A stretch of 64,000 nt of DNA from Helianthus annuus (GCF_002127325.2 NC_035447.2:31383295-31447294); one strand, 5' to 3'. Shown: positions 1-12,229, counted from the stretch's first letter. Notes: generated from the letters alone by a model not told the origin. Translations and numbers: made by a program.

Positions 1-222
1 TGGACATTCCCGACAACTAAGTGTCGATTTTTTTTTTAAATACAACAATAAACCAATCACAATTATCAATATACATAGTTTTCGTCAAAATGTCAAAACA
101 TAACAAATTTCTAATCAAATTCCAGAGAAGAGTATTTTAGATGTTAAACATTAACCAAATTCCAGGTTCTTGTAATAAAAATCGCTAAAACGCAGAGTTT
201 TCGTCTACTAAAAAAATTTCAC

Positions 223-275
223 CTCTTGCCTCTCTATGAAACCTTGCTTCTTGAGGTCACAAAGCTGAAAGGAAA
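223..275 (-). CDS. Single exon resembling calcineurin B-like (CBL2/CBL3-type) calcium sensor gene, partial
   Basis: On the minus strand a polypyrimidine stretch and TTTGCAG (ending at 276) precede a 53-nt open stretch that ends at a GT donor (222-221). It reads SFQLCDLKKQGFIERQE after a split first codon. CBL proteins carry a very similar stretch, usually with LYDLK, between EF-hands, where an EF-hand exits into the VKQM helix; in known CBL genes this exon is 53 nt. CBLs bind calcium and activate CIPK kinases. No neighbouring CBL exon was recognised inside the window: the next downstream exon would lie left of position 1, and upstream ones would lie beyond TE1. It may be the edge of a real gene or an orphan fragment; Cys replaces the usual Tyr. 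Exon identity is inferred from remembered family sequence. Confidence 0.55.
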
Positions 276-329
276 CTGCAAACAAAAAAGAAAGAATAAG
301 ATTCTTGATTGTACAATATGTTATACATT

Positions 330-343
330 CACACACACACACA
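330..343. repeat. (AC)n microsatellite
   Basis: A short run of AC dinucleotides lies in the presumed intron upstream (minus strand) of the CBL-like exon. The rest of 1-538 is AT-rich apart from a degenerate patch of CCCGAAC-like words (470-538) that continues after TE1 at 10079. Confidence 0.7.
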
Positions 344-975
344 TGCATATAATCAGGATCAAATAAGAAAAGTATTGCAAAGAACTGTAAGAAGTAAGAA
401 CTAATTGAAGTAACTTAATACTATATTAACAGAGAAATAAAAAAAAAAAAGATTTAAACTTACATTCAATCTGACCCGTCGAACCACACCCGAACCGCGG
501 CTAACCAACTTTGACTGAGACCCGAAACCGAGCCGAAATGTAACACCCCCAAAATACCACCTGCGGAAACCCCCGCGAGGCGTGTTACGCATCAGAGTCT
601 GAGCCACCAATCACATTGAACCAATAGAAAATACTTAATAAAACATGTTATCAATTCAATAATGTCGAGTAGCGGAAGCATATAGTAAATTGTTTCGTAA
701 TCGTTTCATAATAACTCAAACCAAAGTGTCAATACTAGTAATCTCATAGCTTCGATCCATGACAACTCCAGCACTCTCAGATAGCAAGTCCACGCTCCAG
801 AGTTAACGACCTACAAGCATGCAACAAGTGTGTCAGACTACGCTGGTGAGTTCAAGGTGTTGCTTACGTGTGAAGTTACCAGGTATTAGTTAAGTCAACT
901 CGTTGTATGTTTCTGATATCGTTGTTAATTCGTTCGTTGTACCGTATGCAGCGTCAATGATGGGAATGCCTAACT

Positions 976-1157
976 CCAATGCCCTACAGGCATTGGTAAA
1001 GTCAAGGTATCAAACAACCTTGACAAACTGTAGGAGGTCTTATATCCGCGTTACAAGTTGTCCCAGTAATTAGTTCACGCCCGTCCTTACGGCCCGGTGT
1101 GAGGGTGCCAAACCTAATAGCGCTATCAACTAATTACCCCATTGCCTTACAGGCAAT
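976..1157. repeat. Three perfect hairpins in the TE1 LTR
   Basis: CCAATGCC (976-983) pairs with GGCATTGG (989-996) around loop CTACA. GTCAAGGT (1001-1008) pairs with ACCTTGAC (1017-1024). ATTGCC (1141-1146) pairs with GGCAAT (1152-1157) around loop TTACA. The same structures recur in the other LTR at 8433-8614. Confidence 0.8.
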
Positions 1158-1537
1158 CCGGTAAATGATTGTTTCTATGTTTCAGTTGTTTACCCCAAGT
1201 TTCCCTTCCAAATGTTTACCCGCTGTCCCAAACCACCGGGACGCATGCTTGAGAAAATGCAATGAACTCACCTGGGGTTGCTCGGTATGATTCACACAGT
1301 TCAATTAAGTTAATAAGCAATCAACCACGTCCTACCAAAGTTATCATACCAATCAGATTCGTATTCAAATACTGCACGTAGGTTCTACACGTATTGTAAC
1401 AAGTGGTACAAGCATCAACGTAAACAGTCACGTAAACAAGCATCACGTAAACAGACAGTGTCCAAGTGTTCAGCCCAATCAGTTGGGCTCGTGATAGTGT
1501 GCAGGCCCAATATCAGCGTGTAAGGTTTCATGGTCTC

Positions 1538-1776
1538 GAGTCGCAACAAGGAAAGGTCCCGAGTCGCAACCAGCGATCTCGAGTCACAACCAAAGGCGGT
1601 TACGAGTCGCAACGGGACTCGCAACTGTGGTCTCGGCTTGTCATGGTCCGGTTACGAGTCGCAACAGGACTCGCAACCGTGGTTTCGGTTCATGCTGTTC
1701 GTGTCGGTATGTGTGTTGGTTTCGACTCGCAACCGTGTGTGGTTTCGAGTCGCAATGGGAGATCCCGACTCGCAAC
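1538..1776. repeat. Dispersed short subrepeats GAGTCGCAAC / GACTCGCAAC in the TE1 LTR
   Basis: About ten copies of a 10-bp word occur in 240 bp, some as inverted-looking pairs (GAGTCGCAAC followed by GACTCGCAAC). The equivalent block in the other LTR is 8995-9233, with three substitutions between them. The ORFs that cross this block only translate the repeat and are not genes. Confidence 0.85.
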
Positions 1777-2487
1777 CTCCTGTCGTAACCGGATGTGTAA
1801 CTGATTTCCTGATTTACAGCTCATAATTTCCGTAACTGATTATGCACACTTTTGGCAATTCAATTAGAATCAATTAACAGTTTTGTTTAACATCAAAACG
1901 GATCAAACAGCAGTTTCTAAACAGAATCATGTATGTTCATATTGTTATTAAAACCGGAAATCCCAAAATCACTTAATCATGAACACCCATACATCATACA
2001 ACATGTAATCGGATTAAACTCTAAAATCTGACCCTATTATGAACCGTATTATATGAACACAAATAATCATAACACATAATCAACCGGTATCAAAATCACC
2101 GAACCATATGAACACAAACAATCTAATTCCAATATCAAAGTCACAACCGATAAGCATGTTCTCGGGTAACAATCACCATTCAACAACGATAATTAAACTA
2201 ACAGTAAACATATCGATTACTAACCGAACTAGAGAAGAGACAAGAATGATCCTCGGTTGTAGGGTGTGGGTGTGTGGCCGGGTTCCAAGTAGCCGAGAGG
2301 GAGAGAGAGTTCTTTAGGGTTGGTGTGTGTTTGTGTTGTTGTAACAATGAGAGAACAAAACTCTCCCCTAAGTGTTTACATGTTTAAGAAAGGTGGGCCG
2401 ACCCCCACTTGGGCCGTCCCCACGGTTTCGAGTCCAACCACATGGACCGAATGAGTTGTGTAGGCAAGTGGGTTGGAGTTTGGTCCG

Positions 2488-2493
2488 TTTATA
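2488..2493 (-). promoter_or_regulatory. Putative TATA box of the TE1 LTR (3' copy)
   Basis: The minus strand reads GATATAAACGG, a plausible LTR promoter TATA box. The functional copy for the element's own transcript would be the one in the 5' LTR at 9945-9950. No other core element was verified. Confidence 0.4.
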
Positions 2494-2616
2494 TCCGATG
2501 CACAATGTCACAAAAATCATAATCACATAACATTCAAGTTCACACAATCAGTTCAAATATTCACATAAGGTTCAAGCGAGTCATACTAGGTTAGGTTCAA
2601 AATACGAGTTGTCACA

Positions 2617-2634
2617 GTATCCCCAACTAAAAGG
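2617..2634 (-). other. TE1 polypurine tract
   Basis: The minus strand reads CCTTTTAGTTGGGGATAC directly against the 3' LTR. It is the usual plus-strand primer site of Tekay/Del-type elements. Confidence 0.85.
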
Positions 2635-2699
2635 AAATTTCGTCCCGAAATTTGGTACGCACTCACTAACGTAAGCTATACAAGTTAAAGCTAGGTAGG

Positions 2700-5600
2700 T
2701 TACATCATTTGCTGGTTTTCCTGGGGTGTCACATCCTCCCCAACTTGAATGGGAATTTCGTCCCGAAATTCGCTAGTTGCCTCAACACTAGGTTCACTAG
2801 GTTCTGCCTGATCTGTGGGGAACAAATGGGGATACTTAAGTTTCATCTGGTCCTCGCGTTCCCATGTGAACTCTGGACCCCGTCTCGAGTTCCAACAAAC
2901 TCTGACAATCGGTATGCGGCTGTGCTTACGAACTTTGACTTCCCGATCCATGATTTCAATTGGTTCTTCGACAAACTGCAATTTGTCGTCTATCTTTAGC
3001 TCTTGGAATGGTACTACTAGTGTTTCGTCAACCAAACACTTCTTTAGCTGTGATACGTGAAATACATCATGGACATTACCCAACTCAGCAGGTAATTCCA
3101 ACCTGTAGGCCACCTTTCCAATCCGTTCTAAAATTTTGAAGGGTCCTACATAACGAGGGTTTAGTTTGCCGCGTTTCCCAAAACGCACCACACCCTTCCA
3201 GGGTGAAACCTTTAGCATAACGCGGTCATTAACTTCGAATTCCAACGGCTTACTACGCTTGTCAGCGTAGCTTTTCTGACGATCGCGAGCTGCGGCCATA
3301 CGATTTCTGATCTGCACGATGCTTTCTGATGCTTCAAGGACAAACTCAGGTCCTGTGATCTGACTATCTCCCACCTCATGCCAACAGAGAGGTGAACGAC
3401 ATTTCCGTCCGTACAGTGCTTCGAACGGAGCTGCCTTAATACTTGAATGGTAGCTGTTGTTGTAGGAGAATTCTATCAACGGTAGGTGTTTCTCCCATCC
3501 TTTTCCAAAGTCGAGTACGCATGCTCGAAGCATATCTTCAAGTGTTTGGATGGTGCGCTCGCTTTGACCATCCGTCTGCGGGTGATAAGCGGTACTCATG
3601 TCAAGTTGGGAACCAAACGATTTATGCATTGACTGCCATAATTCCGAAGTGAAACGCGGATCACGGTCTGAAATGATAGAAGTTGGCACTCCATGCCTAG
3701 AGACCACTTCCTTAAGGTACACTGCCGCCAGCTGAGAAAACTTGTCCGTTTCCTTGATTGCTAGGAAGTGTGCTGATTTCGTGAGGCGATCAACAATCAC
3801 CCAAATAGTGTCATTCCCAGCCTGAGTTCTTGGTAGTCCTGTCACGAAATCCATAGCGATCTGTTCCCACTTCCATGTGGGTATCTCTGGTTGCTGCAGT
3901 AACCCTGAGGGCTTTTGATGTTCTGCTTTGACTTTAGCACAAGTCAAACATTTGCTGACGTAGGTTGCTATATGAGCCTTCATGCTGGGCCACCAGTAGG
4001 TAGTTTTCAGGTCGTGGTACATCTTATCTGATCCAGGATGTACAGAGTAACGTGATTTGTGTGCCTCTTCCATCACAAGTTCCCGTAAGTTGCCAAAGAG
4101 TGGGACCCAAATGCGTCCAGTTACGTAGTAAGCGCCGTCTCCCTTTTGTTCTAGTCGCTGTCTCGAGCCACGTAAAGCTTCAGCTCGAACATTCTCTGGT
4201 TTCAACGCTTCCAACTGAGCGTCTCGTATCTGGGAAGGGAGATTGGACTGAATCGTTAGTTGTAATGCTCGTACACGCCTGGGTGCACTATCCTTTCTGC
4301 TGAGGGCGTCAGCTACAACGTTCGCCTTGCCCGGATGATACTTGATGGCACATTCATAATCGTTCAATAACTCCACCCATCGTCGTTGTCGCATATTCAA
4401 CTCTTTCTGGTCGAAGATGTGCTGGAGACTTCTATGGTCGGTGTAGATGGTGCATTTGGTACCGTACAGATAGTGCCTCCAAATCTTCAACGCAAACACT
4501 ACCGCTCCTAACTCCAAGTCGTGTGTCGTGTAGTTCTTCTCGTGCACCTTCAGCTGACGAGATGCATAAGCTATTACCTTCTCGCGTTGCATCAACACGC
4601 AACCGAGACCCTGAATCGAAGCATCACAATATACCACAAAATCTTCGGTGCCCTCTGGTAAAGACAAGATCGGTGCACTGCAAAGTTTCTGTTTTAACAA
4701 CTGGAAGGCCTCTTCCTGCTTCGTTCCCCACGAGTACGCCGTGTGCTTCTGTGTCAGTGAGGTGAGAGGTTGCGCGATTTTCGAGAAGTCTTTAATAAAC
4801 CTTCGATAGTATCCAGCGAGACCAAGAAATTGACGCACCTCAGACGGAGTCTTTGGTGCCGCCCAATTCTTAACTGCATCCACCTTCGCAGGGTCCACAT
4901 GTATCCCTTTCTCGTTAACAACGTGCCCAAGGAAATGCACTTCCCGAATCCAAAAGTCGCACTTAGAAAACTTTGCATACAGTTGTTCCCTTCTCAAGAG
5001 TTCCAAGATGAGACGTAGGTGACGCTCGTGATCTTCCTTGTTCTTGGAGTAGACTAAGATGTCGTCGATAAACACTATAACAAACTCGTCGAGATATGGC
5101 TTGCACACGCGGTTCATAAGATCCATGAAAACTGCTGGTGCATTGGTCAATCCAAACGGCATGACCAAAAACTCATAGTGCCCGTAGCGCGTTCGAAAGG
5201 CTGTCTTGGGAACATCCTCTTCTCTAACCCTTACCTGGTGATAACCCGACCTTAAGTCGATCTTTGAATAGAAACTCGACCCTTGCAACTGGTCGAACAA
5301 GTCGTCGATACGTGGTAACGGATAGCGGTTCTTAATGGTCACCTTGTTGAGCTCTCGATAGTCGATACACATACGGAATGACCCGTCTTTCTTCTTCACG
5401 AATAGAACTGGGGCTCCCCAAGGCGACGAACTGGGTCGAATAAAGCCCCTGTCCAACAACTCCTGCAGTTGATTAGACAGTTCTTGTAACTCTCCTGGAG
5501 CTAACCGGTAAGGAGCTCGAGCAATTGGAGCTGCTCCCGGTGCAAGATCAATCTGAAATTCTACTTGACGGTGAGGAGGTAACCCTGGTAGCTCCTCTGG

Positions 5601-7481
5601 GAATACATCAGCGAATTCTCGCACCACTGGTAGATCCTCGATCTTACTTTCTTCAGACTGAGCGTTGGTAACTAACGCTAACAGTGCAGGATACCCCTTT
5701 TGTAGATACTGTTTTGCACGCATGGCCGTGATAAGCCCAACCATCGTCCCACTACGATGTCCTTGAACAAACAGTGACTCTCCATCAGGGAGAGGAATAC
5801 GCACAATCTTCTCCTTACATAGAATTTCTGCCTGGTGCTTAGACAACCAATCCATGCCTACCACTATGTCAAAACTACCGAGCGTAACGGGAAGGAGGTC
5901 AATATCAAACACCTGACCCACGAGATCTAGTTTGCATCCAACAAGAACGTTCAAGGCTTCTATCGTCTTACCATCTGCTAGTTCCACTACTTGTCTAACT
6001 TCTAAGAGTGTTGGGGTTACCCCTAATCGTTGACTAAACTCTAGGGACACGTAACTCCAATCGGCACCCGAATCAAATAATACAGAAGCAATACGATCAT
6101 TAACAGGAAACGTACCAGTTACAACGTTGCCGTCATTCCTGGCATCCCCTGCTCCAAGCTGAAACATTCTGCCCCGGGCACCATTACCCCCGTTGTTGCC
6201 GTTGTTGTTGTTGTTTCCAGCATTGTTGTTATTCGGGCGGTTGTTGTTGTCGTTGGCGTTCTGGTTTAACTGAGGGCAATCCCGTTTAAAGTGGCCCTCA
6301 TCCCCGCATTGAAAGCACCCCTTCCTGAAACCCTGGTTCTGCTGGGGTGGTTGTCCCTGTTGTCTCTGATTCTGCTGGTTCTGTTGCTGCTGGTGCCTGG
6401 GCTGTGAAGCCCTGCAATCCTTGGCCTCATGGCCCACTTTACCACACCTGCGACACGTGCGACTACATGGCCCGAAATGATGGTAGCCACACTTATTACA
6501 CTGTGGTTTCTTTCCTGCATACGAACCCTGACTGTGGCCACTTCCCTGGCCTTGATTGACAGAAGACGACTGGCTGACGTTGCGGTTGCTGTTGTCTGGC
6601 CTTTTCTGAGTCTGACCAGCACTGGATGCTTTGTCGTAGTCGCTCCACTTTCGTTTGTTATCATTAGCAGACGCAGTGGCAGTGGGTGTAGCAGCAGCAG
6701 TGGCTGAAATGCGCGGAGGTAACGATTCGCTCTCCACCTCTTGATCCACAATCTTGTGAGTCAGACGAACGATCTGTGTCAAATCATTGAGATGGGCTGC
6801 AGTGACCAAGCTCTTCACACGCGGAGGTAACCCTCTGATGAATAACTCAATTCTCCTAGGCATAGGCCGGGACAAGTTTGGGCACATGTCGGCCAGTTCG
6901 TATTGTCGCTTCACATACGCTTCAACTTCAGACCCAACCATCTTCAAGTTGTAGTACTCGTTTTCCAGTTTCTCGATTTCATCCCGAGGACAGTACTCCT
7001 CCCTGATCAGTTCTTTAAAATCTTCCCAAGTTGTGGCATTCGCTGCCTCAATGCCCAACAACTGCACTTGAGCGTTCCACCATGTTAGGGCACCATCAGC
7101 TAAGGTACCCGCAGCATATTTCACCCTGTCCCCAGCGGGACAGTTACAGATAGCAAACACGGACTCTGCTTTTTCGAACCATCTTAGGAGTCCCACAGCC
7201 CCTTCAGTCCCGGTGAAGGTCTGTGGCTTGCAGTCCATAAACATTTTGAAGGTACACACAGGCTGATTAGGTTGGGGTTGCGCTTGTTGACCTAAATAAC
7301 GGGAGGAAACACATTATAGGAATGAAATGACGTGTATGTGGTATAAGAATAAGGAGTACTTGGTACATTCCGTACCAGCTTGATAGGCTGCTAGAGCCTC
7401 AGCCACGCGGGTATTGATTAGGTCAGTTAACTCAGCCTGTGTCATGTTGATGTTGCCACGTCCGTGTCCTCGTCCACTCAT
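2700..7481 (-). CDS. gag-pol: TE1 gag-pol polyprotein (Gag, protease, RT, RNase H, integrase, chromodomain), probably spliced
   Basis: The uninterrupted frame 7291-2700 encodes Gag with two CX2CX4HX4C zinc knuckles (about residues 270-345, counted from 7259), an aspartic protease with DSGA (D at about 396), reverse transcriptase with an F-I-D-D box (about 731-733), RNase H, an integrase with HHCC and D,D,E motifs (about 1010-1300), a GPY/F region and a chromodomain (about 1425-1480) that may target heterochromatin. No ATG lies between the upstream in-frame TAA and the conserved Gag core. A 35-codon exon with ATG at 7481 ([10 protein letters not shown]..) ends at a GT at 7375, and the frame is rejoined after the AG at 7293-7292. 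That gives about 1565 residues. Read unspliced, the frame stops inside the 84 nt. Domains are certain; splicing is inferred. Confidence 0.9.
7292..7375 (-). other. Candidate 84-nt intron in TE1 gag
   Basis: On the minus strand the segment begins GTACGG, ends TTATTTAG, is T-rich and carries an in-frame TAA. Removing it joins codon 35 plus one base to a phase-matched exon (G|GT = Gly) that leads straight into the Gag core. The tract near CCTATAAT could hold a branch point. Confidence 0.6.
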
Positions 7482-7980
7482 GTTTCTATAGTTGGGAATA
7501 AACCGGTTTAGAAATCGAAACGAGATGGAAGTCAGGTGTCATACATATATCTATATACTACCAAGTTTGCACATAGTAAGGCAGAACCCTTCTCACGCTC
7601 GATAAGCCTCACTGGGACTTGCATGCACCCCGCGTTATTATTAAGTGTGCACCCATAATAATAAGGCGATTTGCATGTTCATCTCAGAGCCTCTTAGCTT
7701 GCGCTCGAAGTTTCCCCCGTTCAAATAACACAACAGCTGATACCATAGTTCTATGGTTCACATGAGTCGAAGAGTAGTGTCGCACTATCAAGTCACTATG
7801 GTGTTTAATGTTTCAGTTCATATACGTTGTGGGTGTGTGACTGCTAAGCAAGTAATGTATAAAGTGAGAGAGAAGCGAACCTTGCAATCTGGTGCTGAGT
7901 GTCATGATCGATTGTCGAAGTTGTTCGGTTATAGTCTGGTTTTACAAAACGTTTTAAAACCTAGTTCACTATAACCAGTG
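7482..7980 (-). other. TE1 leader between primer site and gag
   Basis: About 500 nt of transcribed leader with no ORF of note. It includes a short mirrored block around 7630-7675 with AATAATAAT runs. I see no other feature in it. Confidence 0.5.
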
Positions 7981-7992
7981 GCTCTGATACCA
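7981..7992 (-). other. TE1 primer binding site (initiator Met tRNA)
   Basis: The minus strand reads TGGTATCAGAGC three bases inside the 5' LTR, complementary to the 3' end of plant initiator methionine tRNA. Confidence 0.9.
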
Positions 7993-7995
7993 AAC

Positions 7996-10073
7996 TGTAA
8001 CACCCCCAAAATACCACCTGCGGAAACCCCCGCGAGGCGTGTTACGCATCAGAGTCTGAGCCACCAATCACATTGAACCAATAGAAAATACTTAATAAAA
8101 CATGTTATCAATTCAATAATGTCGAGTAGCGGAAGCATATAGTAAATTGTTTCGTAATCGTTTCATAATAACTCAAACCAAAGTGTCAATACTAGTAATC
8201 TCATAGCTTCGATCCATGACAACTCCAGCACTCTCAGATAGCAAGTCCACGCTCCAGAGTTAACGACCTACAAGCATGCAACAAGTGTGTCAGACTACGC
8301 TGGTGAGTTCAAGGTGTTGCTTACGTGTAAAGTTACCAGGTATTAGTTAAGTCAACTCGTTGTATGTTTCTGATATCGTTGTTAATTCGTTCGTTGTACC
8401 GTATGCAGCGTCAATGATGGGAATGCCTAACTCCAATGCCCTACAGGCATTGGTAAAGTCAAGGTATCAAACAACCTTGACAAACTGTAGGAGGTCTTAT
8501 ATCCGCGTTACAAGTTGTCCCAGTAATTAGTTCACGCCCGTCCTTACGGCCCGGTGTGAGGGTGCCAAACCTAATAGCGCTATCAACTAATTACCCCATT
8601 GCCTTACAGGCAATCCGGTAAATGATTGTTTCTATGTTTCAGTTGTTTACCCCAAGTTTCCCTTCCAAATGTTTACCCGCTGTCCCAAACCACCGGGACG
8701 CATGCTTGAGAAAATGCAATGAACTCACCTGGGGTTGCTCGGTATGATTCACACAGTTCAATTAAGTTAATAAGCAATCAACCACGTCCTACCAAAGTTA
8801 TCATACCAATCAGATTCGTATTCAAATACTGCACGTAGGTTCTACACGTATTGTAACAAGTGGTACAAGCATCAACGTAAACAGTCACGTAAACAAGCAT
8901 CACGTAAACAGACAGTGTCCAAGTGTTCAGCCCAATCAGTTGGGCTCGTGATAGTGTGCAGGCCCAATATCAGCGTGTAAGGTTTCATGGTCTCGAGTCG
9001 CAACAAGGAAAGGTCCCGAGTCGCAACCAGCGATCTCGAGTCGCAACCAAAGGCGGTTACGAGTCGCAACGGGACTCGCAACTGTGGTCTCGGCTTGTCA
9101 TGGTCCGGTTACGAGTCGCAACAGGACTCGTAACCGTGGTTTCGGTTCATGCTGTTCGTGTCGGTGTGTGTGTTGGTTTCGACTCGCAACCGTGTGTGGT
9201 TTCGAGTCGCAATGGGAGATCCCGACTCGCAACCTCCTGTCGTAACCGGATGTGTAACTGATTTCCTGATTTACAGCTCATAATTTCCGTAACTGATTAT
9301 GCACACTTTTGGCAATTCAATTAGAATCAATTAACAGTTTTGTTTATCATCAAAACGGATCAAACAGCAGTTTCTAAACAGAATCATGTATGTTCATATT
9401 GTTATTAAAACCGGAAATCCCAAAATCACTTAATCATGAACACCCATACATCATACAACATGTAATCGGATTAAACTCTAAAATCTGACCCTATTATGAA
9501 CCGTATTATATGAACACAAATAATCATAACACATAATCAACCGGTATCAAAATCACCGAACCATATGAACACAAACAATCTAATTCCAATATCAAAGTCA
9601 CAACCGATAAGCATGTTCTCGGGTAACAATCACCATTCAACAACGATAATTAAACTAACAGTAAACATATCGATTACTAACCGAACTAGAGAAGAGACAA
9701 GAATGATCCTCGGTTGTAGGGTGTGGGTGTGTCGCCGGGTTCCAAGTAGCCGAGAGGGAGAGAGAGTTCTTTAGGGTTGGTGTGTGTTTGTGTTGTTGTA
9801 ACAATGAGAGAACAAAACTCTCCCCTAAGTGTTTACATGTTTAAGAAAGGTGGGCCGACCCCCACTTGGGCCGTCCCCACGGTTTCGAGTCCAACCACAT
9901 GGACCGAATGAGTTGTGTAGGCAAGTGGGTTGGAGTTTGGTCCGTTTATATCCGATGCACAATGTCACAAAAATCATAATCACATAACATTCAAGTTCAC
10001 ACAATCAGTTCAAATATTCACATAAGGTTCAAGCGAGTCATACTAGGTTAGGTTCAAAATACGAGTTGTCACA
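7996..10073 (-). repeat. TE1 5' LTR
   Basis: 2078 bp, TG...CA, same length as the left copy with about six substitutions. It supplies the promoter for TE1; TATAAA lies at 9945-9950 on the minus strand. Confidence 0.95.
9945..9950 (-). promoter_or_regulatory. Putative TATA box of the TE1 5' LTR
   Basis: GATATAAACGG on the minus strand, in the copy that would drive the genomic RNA of TE1. Confidence 0.4.
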
Positions 10074-12229
10074 CGAAAACCCGACAAAATCTGAAGTGAA
10101 CCCGAACCTAACCCGAACCAAAACTCAAACCACATCAGAATCTGAGCACGAAATCTAAGCCAAACTTGAACCAAACACACTCACCTCTACTGCAGTCGTC
10201 GCCGGTGCAGCTCCGGCGCCGGCCGGCTGCCGTCATCACCATCAACGTCATTGCTCAAACCCTCTCCACCACCACCAAACCCATGAGTCTTGATCTGAGG
10301 GGTTACCGGCTGCCGTCATCACCATCAATGTCATTGTTCACCCCCTCACTGACGTCGACGTCAAAACCCACCACCACCACAACACCGCTCATCGCCGACT
10401 AGAAACCCACCACCACCACAACTCCGCCGCCGCCCATCGCCGACTTGAAACCCACCACCACCTGAACTACCGCCGCCATCAAAGCCTCACCAAAAACTTT
10501 TACGGTAAACTTTTTACGTTTTACGTAAAAGTTTACGGTTGAACTTTTTTTCCACAAAAACTTTTTTACACGAAAACTTGTTTACGCAAAGACGAACGCA
10601 CCCATAAATCGCAAAGTCGGTAGGTGTCTCGGATATATTTTTATCGTCATCGACGAGGGAAAAGAATATAAAAAACCAACAACACCAAAAAAACAAAAGT
10701 GTATCTCGAAAAAAAAGGGTTTGGCTCAGATTTTTTCCGATAAATTAAAAGGCTGCAAGGTGGGGTTGCGGGTTCAAAAACCTACCCTCCACCATCCTTG
10801 CCGTGCCATCGTCATAAAAAAAAATACGTTTTTTTTGCATCATCACTGCCAAGAACGATCGTCAATATCAAATGTCGGCGAAAAAAAGTTTCAGTCGGCA
10901 CAACGGGGCACCCCCGGCACCAGCGGACACCACGGGGCACCACCGGGCACTATCGGCAACCGCTGTACAGACCCATCATGTGAACATAATCAAAACAAAC
11001 AACTGTACAGGTACCACCGACATCGATCCAACAGAAACAATCAAAGAAAAACCCAACAAAAACATAATCAAAACAAAACAAGCTGTACATACCATAGCTC
11101 CAACAGAAACAACACAATAAGTCCGACCAGTAGCCACCACCCAAAGAACCCAATAAGTCTGATCAGTAGCCACCACCCCTAAACAAACACCCTCAAAAAT
11201 AACTAGAAAGCAAAAATTCATCAGATTCTTGTTCATGACCACAAAGTTCATAAAAATCACTAGAAAAAGCATAGTTCATAAAAAATGACTAGAAAAGCAA
11301 AATCACCAAAAAGTTTAACAGATTCTTGTTCGTGACCCATATATCAAACCCACATATCAAAAATCAACAGATCAAACCCACATATAAAAAATCAACAGAT
11401 AAAATCCACCGAATATGCAACTTGCTCGAACAAAAGAATCTGATGAACTAGTAAATGGCAGTAGCAACAAAAAACCCAAAAGAAATACCATTCACAGACT
11501 TATCAAAATGCCTCTAGTAATATCTTCATTCAAATCTTTACCAACATCACACCCACAAAAACCCTAATCCAAAAAAGATCAAGAACTCAAGAAAAGTAAA
11601 ACCCACTTGAGATGTAGTGACCGCCGCCGGAAACACCCACCGCCCATCTACCCACCATCGCCGTCACAGGTGTGGGTGACCCACACCTCCGCCTTCATCC
11701 ACCGTCACCGACACACCGCCGCAAAAAAAAGCCATCGAGAGATGAAGATGGGTCTGAGAGATTTGAGGGTGGTTGTGGGTTGCGGAGAAGGATGGGCATG
11801 AGGGGACGTTTGGCATCACCGTCGCCAGAGAAACGAGGGGGCGCCGCCGTCACAGGAGATAGGGGTGTGGTTGTGGGTGACCGGTCGGAGGTCCGCCGTC
11901 ACCGGTGATCAGAAACCCAGGGGTTTTCGTAACCTCTTTCTCGATCCTTTGAAACCACACTGGTTTCATATCTTGATTTTAAGAGAAAGGTGAGAGTCTT
12001 TTTTGTTTTGTTGCAGGTGAAATAAAAAGAGAGAGAAATGGAATAGAAGTGAAGATGAAACTGACATATATAATGAAAGAGGAGAGAGAAAGAACTATAA
12101 ATGAAGAGAGATAAGAGGATTTGACATTTTGGATAAAAGACCAAAATAACCTTATTGTTGGCATACTCTAATTGGTTGAGAGTGTTCTCGCGGTTCTTAC
12201 AACTGGAGGTGGTTCTCATTTTAGCGGCT

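Larger units (their letters stand above)
539..2616 (-). repeat. TE1 3' LTR
   Basis: Left copy of the 2078-bp LTR, which is the 3' LTR because the element reads on the minus strand. It contains about ten copies of a GAGTCGCAAC/GACTCGCAAC word (1538-1776), three perfect hairpins (976-1157) and a minus-strand TATAAA (2488-2493). Confidence 0.95.
539..10073 (-). mobile_element. TE1: complete Tekay-type chromovirus (Ty3/gypsy LTR retrotransposon), young insertion
   Basis: Two direct 2078-bp repeats (539-2616 and 7996-10073) start TG, end CA and bound a minus-strand gag-pol gene. The 5-bp target duplication CGAAA is seen on both sides (534-538 and 10074-10078). By eye I found about six substitutions and no length change between the LTRs, so the insertion is recent. 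The primer site matches initiator methionine tRNA and the polypurine tract is TTTTAGTTGGGGATAC on the minus strand. The polyprotein ends in a chromodomain, which places the element among chromoviruses. With an uninterrupted main frame it is the most likely element here to be mobile, provided the gag intron is spliced. Confidence 0.95.

Noticed and set aside
470..500. Upstream CBL exon ending CAGATTGAAT before a GTAAGT donor
   Set aside because: Phase and donor fit, but the preceding codons do not resemble the VFHPNAP segment of CBL proteins.
1466..1826. ORFs of 98-112 codons in the TE1 LTR (also at 8923)
   Set aside because: They translate the GAGTCGCAAC repeats (ESQ/RVAT patterns), occur in both LTRs and have no gene context.
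10740..10800. GGGTTCAAAAACC resembling a tRNA B box, possibly a SINE
   Set aside because: No matching A box, no tail and no target duplication; the match is too weak.
11899..12219. Minus-strand ORF with several hydrophobic stretches
   Set aside because: Composition follows AT-rich DNA; no homology or splice context that I can support.
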